NCBI GenBank assembly: GCA_016191895.1
Contig: JACPVD010000322.1
Coordinates: 1-9,941 of the forward strand
Length of the DNA stretch: 9,941 bases
From: Chloroflexota bacterium
GTDB taxonomy: Bacteria; Chloroflexota; Anaerolineae; Anaerolineales; Villigracilaceae
Direction: 5' to 3'
Shown: positions 1 through 4,479 of the stretch, in pieces
How positions within the stretch are numbered: the first letter of the stretch is position 1
Layout of the letters: each line of letters begins with the position of its first letter
Position numbers and translations under genes: made by a program
Notes under the pieces: generated by a model
What the model was told of the DNA's origin: nothing
Databases searched by the model: none
What the model saw: the letters and a program-made list of their open reading frames with translations, nothing else

Positions 1-1536
1 GCCCGCGCCGGCAAAAAAGTGGTCGTGCTCGAACGCCGGCACACCGTCGGCGGGGCGGCGGTGACGGAGGACATTTTCCCCGGCTATAAGTTCACCGAGT
101 TTTCTTATGTAGTGAGTTTGTTGCGCCCGGAAATTATTCGTGACCTGGAATTGCCCAAACACGGATTGAAGATTCTTCCATTGCCCTCGACTTTTACTCC
201 GATGGACGGCGGAGGCCGTGGCGACTACCTCGCCGCATGGGACGACCATGACCTGACCCGCCGTGAGATTTATCGTCATTCGCCGAAAGATGCGGAAGCG
301 TACGATGAATATGCCCGCGTGATGGCGCGCGCGGCGAAGGCGATCAAGCCGATCATCAACTTGATTCCGCCCGACCCGTCTTCATTGAGCATCCGCGATT
401 TGATGGGACTGCTGAAGGTCGGTCGATATGGGGCGAGTCTCAAAGAAAAAGAATTGTACATGGTTGCCAAACTCGCCACGCAATCCTCGGCGGATTTGCT
501 CGAAGAGTGGTTCGAGACCGATGCCTTGAAAGGTACCAAAGCCGCCAGCGGAATCATCGGCACGTTCCTCGGTCCGCGCTCACCGGGGACGGCGTATGTG
601 TTGTTGCATCACTACATGGGCGAAATTGACGGCGCGTTCCGCGCGTGGGGTTTTGCCAAGAACGGTTCCGGCGGAGTCAGCGGCGCCATCTTGAGCGCGG
701 CGCAAGCGCTTGGGGTGGAGATTAGGGTCAATTGTTCGGTGAAGCAGGTCAAGGTCAAGGGCGGACGCGCCGTAGGTGTGATCCTCGAGAATGGCGACGA
801 ACTCATATCCAACGTCGTCATGTCCGCCGCCGATCCGAAGCGGACGTTCCTGCAATTCGTCGAGGGTAAACATTTACCCGATGATTTTGTCGCCTCGATT
901 CAAAACTTCCGCACGCGCGGCTCGTCGGGCAAGGTCAATATCGCGTTGAGCAAACTGCCGAACTTCACCGCGTTGCCATATAAAGGAAATGGCGCAGACT
1001 CGGTTCTGCATCGCGGCGCGGTGTCGATCAGCCCGAGCATCGATTACATCGAGCGCGCCTACGACGACGCGAAGTATGGTCAAATTTCAAAACACCCATA
1101 CATTGATATGATTTTCCCATCCATGATCGATCCTGACATGGCGCCTCCCGGGCAGCACGTAATGTCCTGCTTCGCGCAATACGCGCCTTATGATATTGAA
1201 GGCGGTTGGGATGATGCCAAGCGTGATGCGCTCGGCGAAGCCGTACTCTCCACCATTGAACAATACGCGCCGAACATCCGCGAGTGCATTGTGGGGATGC
1301 AGGTCATTTCGCCGAAAGACATCGAACGCATCGCGGGCATCACCGGCGGCAACATCTTCCACGGCGAATTGTTATTGCATCAGATTTTCTTTTTACGTCC
1401 CACCCCGCAATGGGCCGACTTCCGCACGCCGCTCAAAGGCTACTACTTTGGCGCAAGCGGCGCGCACCCCGGCGGCGGCGTGATGGGCGCACCCGGCATG
1501 TTGGCGGCGAAAGAAATCTTGAAGGATTGGCGATAA
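1..1536 (+). CDS. Phytoene desaturase-like FAD-dependent oxidoreductase (COG1233/PYROXD2-like), 5'-truncated
   Basis: The frame is open from base 1, so the gene begins left of the window. The GTG at 19 is internal, because aligned codons (ARAGKK) precede it. Compared with the next gene, about 23 N-terminal residues are missing, including the GxGxxG FAD-binding loop. Still visible are the end of the Rossmann unit (VVVLERR, whose Glu binds the FAD ribose) and the VGGAAVTED segment typical of CrtI/PYROXD2 flavoproteins. A middle NAD/FAD-associated stretch ending LENGDELISNVVMSAADPKRT follows. The C-terminal FAD-closing motif GASGAHPGGGVMGAPG ends just before the TAA. The 511 visible residues match the usual length of about 500-540. 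Family members dehydrogenate, isomerise or oxidise polyenes and other hydrophobic compounds, often at the membrane face. The true substrate cannot be read from sequence, and no carotenoid synthase gene is nearby. It is followed by a diverged paralogue in the same orientation 91 bp downstream, probably in one operon. Confidence 0.87.
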   Translation, partial: ARAGKKVVVLERRHTVGGAAVTEDIFPGYKFTEFSYVVSLLRPEIIRDLELPKHGLKILPLPSTFTPMDGGGRGDYLAAWDDHDLTRREIYRHSPKDAEAYDEYARVMARAAKAIKPIINLIPPDPSSLSIRDLMGLLKVGRYGASLKEKELYMVAKLATQSSADLLEEWFETDALKGTKAASGIIGTFLGPRSPGTAYVLLHHYMGEIDGAFRAWGFAKNGSGGVSGAILSAAQALGVEIRVNCSVKQVKVKGGRAVGVILENGDELISNVVMSAADPKRTFLQFVEGKHLPDDFVASIQNFRTRGSSGKVNIALSKLPNFTALPYKGNGADSVLHRGAVSISPSIDYIERAYDDAKYGQISKHPYIDMIFPSMIDPDMAPPGQHVMSCFAQYAPYDIEGGWDDAKRDALGEAVLSTIEQYAPNIRECIVGMQVISPKDIERIAGITGGNIFHGELLLHQIFFLRPTPQWADFRTPLKGYYFGASGAHPGGGVMGAPGMLAAKEILKDWR

Positions 1537-1544
1537 ACCATTTA

Positions 1545-1610
1545 CCGCGAAGGACGCAAAGAACGCGAAGAATTTAAAGGTCTTCTTTGCGAACTTCGCG
1601 AGCTTTGCGG
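1545..1610. repeat. Heptamer-based imperfect palindrome between the tandem oxidoreductases
   Basis: The left arm (1545-1572) contains three CGC(A/G)AAG heptamers at 9-nt spacing. The right arm (1583-1610) contains the complementary heptamers CTTTGCG, CTTCGCG and CTTTGCG, also every 9 nt (1585, 1594, 1603). The arms can form a 28-position stem around a 10-nt loop (1573-1582); the mismatches fall in the 2-nt spacers and at the A/G position. It lacks the T-tract of a classic intrinsic terminator. It could be a dispersed repeat, an mRNA-stabilising hairpin or a partial attenuator between the two genes. The same CTTTGCG heptamer recurs at 7576-7598. Confidence 0.8.
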
Positions 1611-1627
1611 TTCAAAAGGAATCATTT

Positions 1628-3124
1628 ATGGGACATACTTACGATACTATCATCATCGGCGCGGGGCACAATGGACTTGTCGCTGCCGCGTATCTCGCTA
1701 AACAAGGCAAAAAGGTTTTGGTGCTTGAACGCCGCGCCATCGTCGGTGGGACGGTGGTGACTGAGTCCTTTGGCGAAGGCTTCACTGTCGACTCGGTACA
1801 AACAGGCGGAATGCTTCGACCTGACATTATCAAAGATTTGAAACTTTCACAGTATGGTCTCGATACGAGCGAAAAGAGCGTTCGCTCTACTCGACCATCA
1901 TTCATCTCATTGCAGCCTGACGGAAACCACCTCACCCTCGATGTCGAGCCCATCAAACGCTTCTCTGAGAAAGACGCGGCTCGCTGGCCGGAGTTCGTCC
2001 GCTTTATGGATAAGGCGGCTAAGATATTGGAGAAGGCGTATGCCACGATCCTGCCGCGCCTGCCAAAGGACTTTGATCTCCGCGATGGCATCGGACTCGC
2101 CAAATGGGGCGTTGAACTTCGCCTCGCAGGCCGCAAGGACATGCTCAACTTCATCCGCGCGTTGCCCATGTCGGCGCAGGAACTGGCGGAGGAATATTTT
2201 GAATCCGAAGCAGTGAAAGGCGCGGTGGCGTCGCTGGGCATTCATGGGTTCACGCTGGGAAGCATGTCCGCGGGGACGGGTTATACCCTGATTCACAACT
2301 GGATGAATCGCGGCGGGATGGCGCATGTCAACGTGGGGAGAGCGGGGGAAATAACACAAACGCTTGCAAATGCCGTGAAATCGTTTGGCGGTGAAATCAG
2401 AACGGAGGCGGAGGTAAAGAGTATACAAGTAGACAGGTATACATGTAGTGGCGTTGTGTTGGAGAACGGCGAAGAGATCAAGGCGGAGAAAGTGATTTCC
2501 GCCGCAGACCCGAAACACACCCTTCTCAAACTCGTCGGCGCACAGGATTTGCCGCCCGAATTCGTCTGGCACACGCAATCGATCAAAATGCGCGGATCGG
2601 TCGCGAAAGTTCATTTGCTCACCGACGGCAGGCACGGCATTCCCAAAGGGACATTGGTCCTCGCCCCATCCGTCAAATACCTCGAACGCGCCTATGACGC
2701 CGCGAAGTACGGCGAGATTTCCGAGAAGCCATATTTGGAAGTGACAACTTCTGGTAATGCGGTTTCAATCCATTTTCAATTTGCGCCATATGCTTTGAGA
2801 AATAGTGAGTGGAAAATGGAAAGTGGGAAGATTGCAGAACTTGCAATCAAGACATTGGAAGCATACTTCCCTGCACTTCACGCATCACGCATCACGCATC
2901 ACATCATCACGCCTCTTGACCTTGAACAGACTTATGGCCTCACCGAAGGCGACATCAATCACGGGCAATTGATGTTGGATCAATTCCTGTTCATGCGACC
3001 CATACCAGGCTGGTCAAATCACAAGACGCCGATTGATAATTTATATCTCTGCGGAAGCGGAGTCCACGGCGGGGGTGGGGTCGGCGGGGCGGCGGGGCGG
3101 AATATCGCAAAGGTTTTGAAATGA
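1628..3124 (+). CDS. Phytoene desaturase-like FAD-dependent oxidoreductase (COG1233/PYROXD2-like)
   Basis: This complete 498-aa flavoprotein is a diverged paralogue of the preceding gene. ATG 1628 has a Shine-Dalgarno AAGGA at 1616-1620. The N-terminus shows the dinucleotide-binding fold: IIIGAGHNG (G11, G13, G16), then Glu34 in VLVLERR. VGGTVVTES follows at residues 39-47. The middle matches its neighbour (LENGEEIKAEKVISAADPKHT), as does the C-terminal FAD motif GSGVHGGGGVGGAAG. Enzymes of this group carry out FAD-dependent desaturation, isomerisation or oxidation of hydrophobic substrates; which reaction occurs here is unknown. The gene contains three repeat-like nucleotide patches (2421-2448, 2803-2830, 2879-2902) that nevertheless keep frame. 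By eye, the segments around them align without gaps to the paralogue. Its stop lies 29 bp from that of the convergent acetyltransferase, and no terminator is apparent between them. Confidence 0.88.
   Translation: MGHTYDTIIIGAGHNGLVAAAYLAKQGKKVLVLERRAIVGGTVVTESFGEGFTVDSVQTGGMLRPDIIKDLKLSQYGLDTSEKSVRSTRPSFISLQPDGNHLTLDVEPIKRFSEKDAARWPEFVRFMDKAAKILEKAYATILPRLPKDFDLRDGIGLAKWGVELRLAGRKDMLNFIRALPMSAQELAEEYFESEAVKGAVASLGIHGFTLGSMSAGTGYTLIHNWMNRGGMAHVNVGRAGEITQTLANAVKSFGGEIRTEAEVKSIQVDRYTCSGVVLENGEEIKAEKVISAADPKHTLLKLVGAQDLPPEFVWHTQSIKMRGSVAKVHLLTDGRHGIPKGTLVLAPSVKYLERAYDAAKYGEISEKPYLEVTTSGNAVSIHFQFAPYALRNSEWKMESGKIAELAIKTLEAYFPALHASRITHHIITPLDLEQTYGLTEGDINHGQLMLDQFLFMRPIPGWSNHKTPIDNLYLCGSGVHGGGGVGGAAGRNIAKVLK
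2421..2448 (+). repeat. Intragenic direct repeat, 12 nt with 16-nt period
   Basis: GTATACAAGTAG (2421-2432) and GTATACATGTAG (2437-2448) differ at one base and are offset by 16 nt. Because 16 is not a multiple of three, the copies are read in different frames. They encode part of the stretch IQVDRYTCSG, where the paralogue has VKVKGGRAVG. The AT-rich, GTATAC-containing composition stands out from the surrounding codons. Confidence 0.75.
2803..2830 (+). repeat. Intragenic imperfect heptanucleotide array
   Basis: Four consecutive 7-mers, TAGTGAG, TGGAAAA, TGGAAAG and TGGGAAG, run without spacers. They share a T-purine-G start and are purine-rich. They encode part of RNSEWKMESGK in the C-terminal half of the second oxidoreductase. 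Confidence 0.65.
2879..2902 (+). repeat. Intragenic CACGCAT tandem repeat, 3.4 copies
   Basis: Three perfect CACGCAT units (2879, 2886, 2893) are followed by a partial CAC. Three 7-bp units equal 21 bp, so the reading frame is preserved. The array encodes the HASRITH stretch of the second oxidoreductase, just before the conserved IITPLDLE segment. Confidence 0.9.
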
Positions 3125-3153
3125 ATCGAAACAGCAGGTGGAGAAAGATGGAA

Positions 3154-3606
3154 TTAATCGCGGCCCTCGCCGGGATAGGGTTGCAAAATTTCCATCCAGC
3201 CGTCGGGGTTTGCCAATGAGTTGAAACCGTATTGCCTGTATAAGCCGTGCGCGTCGCGTGTGACAAGAGTCCAGCGGCGCAGGCCTTGCAGGTCGGGGTG
3301 CGCCATGACGGTTTCGATCAACCATTTGCCGAGACCGTGTCCGCGACGGCCTTCGTGAATGAACACATCGCAGATATAGGCAAAAATGGCGTAATCGCTG
3401 ACGACGCGCGCGATGCCGATTTGTTTTTCCCCTTCGTATACTCCAAAAACAAGCGAGTTTGCCAGCGCGCGCTCGGTGCGTTCGGGCGGGCGTCCCAGCG
3501 TCCAGTAGGCGCGGGTGAAAAAATCGAGAATCGCTTCGAGATTTAATCGCGCCGGGTCGGTGCTGATGGTAAATTGATTCTTATGCGCTTCGATGATCTG
3601 TGGCAT
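3154..3606 (-). CDS. GNAT family N-acetyltransferase
   Basis: A 150-aa single-domain GNAT enzyme, transferring an acetyl group from acetyl-CoA to an amine of unknown identity; cytoplasmic. The acetyl-CoA pyrophosphate-binding loop (motif A, R/Q-x-x-G-x-G/A) is RRGHGLG at residues 87-93, preceded by beta strand YICDVFIHEG and followed by the helix KWLIETVMAHP. The motif B region is LVTRDAHGLYRQYGF (residues 114-128), with the Tyr-x-x-x-Gly-Phe that closes most GNAT folds. Length is normal for a minimal GNAT. The ATG at 3604-3606 has no Shine-Dalgarno on its strand (upstream reads GACTCCCCGA), so it may be weakly translated or leaderless. It is convergent with the oxidoreductase and divergent from the YczE-like gene. 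Substrate, whether small molecule, antibiotic or protein N-terminus, cannot be predicted. Confidence 0.88.
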   Translation of the reverse strand: MPQIIEAHKNQFTISTDPARLNLEAILDFFTRAYWTLGRPPERTERALANSLVFGVYEGEKQIGIARVVSDYAIFAYICDVFIHEGRRGHGLGKWLIETVMAHPDLQGLRRWTLVTRDAHGLYRQYGFNSLANPDGWMEILQPYPGEGRD

Positions 3607-3623
3607 TCGGGGAGTCTATCACA

Positions 3624-3637
3624 TCATGGTATCATGA
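3624..3637. promoter_or_regulatory. Small dyad upstream of the acetyltransferase gene, possible operator
   Basis: TCATG-GTAT-CATGA is a perfect 5-bp dyad with a 4-nt spacer. It overlaps a direct repeat of ATCATG (3623 and 3631). It lies 18-31 bp upstream of the acetyltransferase start codon in the divergent spacer. A regulator-binding role is only inferred from position and symmetry; arms this short can arise by chance. Confidence 0.25.
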
Positions 3638-3644
3638 CATCCTC

Positions 3645-3713
3645 TCGTCACACCGTACTGCGTACGGCGCAAGTGTCGCCGCCAATAACAAGATCGGCGG
3701 CACGCAATGACGA
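3645..3713. repeat. Cloverleaf-like inverted-repeat element (REP/MITE-like)
   Basis: The outer ends TCGTCA (3645-3650) and TGACGA (3708-3713) are perfect inverted repeats. Between them lie two more: CCGTAC-TGC-GTACGG (3653-3667), and GCCGCC (3678-3683) pairing with GGCGGC (3696-3701) around a 12-nt loop. The 69-nt unit could fold as a closing stem with two hairpin branches. It fills most of the spacer between two divergent genes. It may be a non-autonomous dispersed repeat, or part of the 5' leader of the YczE-like gene, whose start is at 3732. Confidence 0.6.
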
Positions 3714-3731
3714 ACAATTCAACGGAGCCCC

Positions 3732-4376
3732 ATGCTCAAACCCATTCGATGGAACACCTTTCTTCGTGATTTTATACGGATTGAAATTGGATTCGTGATA
3801 TTTGGTCTCGCAATCACATTGATGATTCGCGGAAACATTGGAACAAGCGCATGGGCGGTTTTGGAAGTCGCGCTGGCGCATAAATTAGGGATTTCCATCG
3901 GGACAATGACCGTCTTTATGGGATTTTTGGTCTTATCCGGCGCGTTGATCATGCGCGAGAAGATCGGCTGGGGCACGCTGGGGAACATCCTGTCGATCGG
4001 GCCGTGGGAAGATATGTGGCTTTCGATCATTCCCCCGGTGAAAGGCAACCTGCCCCTGCAAACCGGCATGTTATTGCTTGCGATTCTTTTAATGGGCATC
4101 GCCAGCGCGATCTACATCGGCGTGGACGCGGGCGCGGGCCCGCGCGACAGCATGATGCTGGCGATCAAGCGCACAACGGGCATCAGCATCCGCATGGCGC
4201 GGGCGATCATCGAAGTGGTCGTGGTGACCATCGGTTGGTTGTTGGGAGGCCCGGTTGGAATAGGAACACTGGTCTATGCTTTGCTGGTTGGGCCGTCGGT
4301 GCAATGGGGATTTAAAATCTTCAACGTCCACCCGCATGGCCCGGCGGCGCTGGTTCCACAGGCGCCGGAGGATTGA
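3732..4376 (+). CDS. YczE/YyaS/YitT-type integral membrane protein
   Basis: A 214-aa polytopic membrane protein with hydrophobic segments near residues 16-34, 55-73, 111-130, 156-172 and 175-196, giving five or so membrane passes. Two family-like elements support the YczE (COG2364) assignment: RGNIGTSAWAVLEVALA after the first segment, and GVDAGAGPRDSMMLAI (residues 130-145) in the middle, followed by a basic helix (RTTGISIRMARAIIE). Members are poorly characterised. B. subtilis YczE has been linked to surfactin production, and a transport or membrane-associated role is assumed generally. ATG 3732 follows a close CGGAG (3723-3727). The tail is soluble (PHGPAALVPQAPED). No partner gene is obvious; the gene stands alone between a divergent acetyltransferase and the downstream protease, from which paired hairpins separate it. 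Confidence 0.8.
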   Translation: MLKPIRWNTFLRDFIRIEIGFVIFGLAITLMIRGNIGTSAWAVLEVALAHKLGISIGTMTVFMGFLVLSGALIMREKIGWGTLGNILSIGPWEDMWLSIIPPVKGNLPLQTGMLLLAILLMGIASAIYIGVDAGAGPRDSMMLAIKRTTGISIRMARAIIEVVVVTIGWLLGGPVGIGTLVYALLVGPSVQWGFKIFNVHPHGPAALVPQAPED

Positions 4377-4387
4377 ATTATACAAAA

Positions 4388-4456
4388 CGGAGTCCGCAAG
4401 TTCCACTTGCGGACTCATGCGGAGTGAAAAGTCCCGAAAGTGAACTTCGGGACTCC
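4388..4456. repeat. Two tandem related hairpins downstream of the YczE-like gene
   Basis: Hairpin 1 (4390-4416) has a perfect 12-bp stem, GAGTCCGCAAGT against ACTTGCGGACTC, with a 3-nt loop. Hairpin 2 (4430-4454) has a 9-bp stem, AGTCCCGAA against TTCGGGACT, with a 7-nt loop. Both have the pattern AGTCC..AAGT..ACTT..GGACT, and each is preceded by CGGAGT (4388, 4420), which suggests duplication and divergence of one unit. Neither is followed by a T-run, so a classic intrinsic terminator is unlikely, although RNA stabilisation or partial termination before the protease is possible. Confidence 0.8.
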
Positions 4457-4479
4457 ATTGAACAACAAGGAACAACCCC

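Noticed and set aside
1639..2241. 200-aa open frame on the minus strand
   Set aside because: It is antisense to the second oxidoreductase, has no recognisable domain or start signal, and its serine/arginine-rich composition is typical of a shadow frame.
1907..2635. 242-aa open frame on the minus strand
   Set aside because: It is antisense to the same well-supported flavoprotein and has no family motif.
2879..2902. CRISPR-like repeats
   Set aside because: The unit is 7 bp, contiguous, without spacers and within a coding region.
4132..4145. Perfect 14-nt GC palindrome GCGCGGGCCCGCGC
   Set aside because: It encodes the conserved GAGPRD stretch of the YczE-like protein; GC-rich codons for these residues explain the symmetry.
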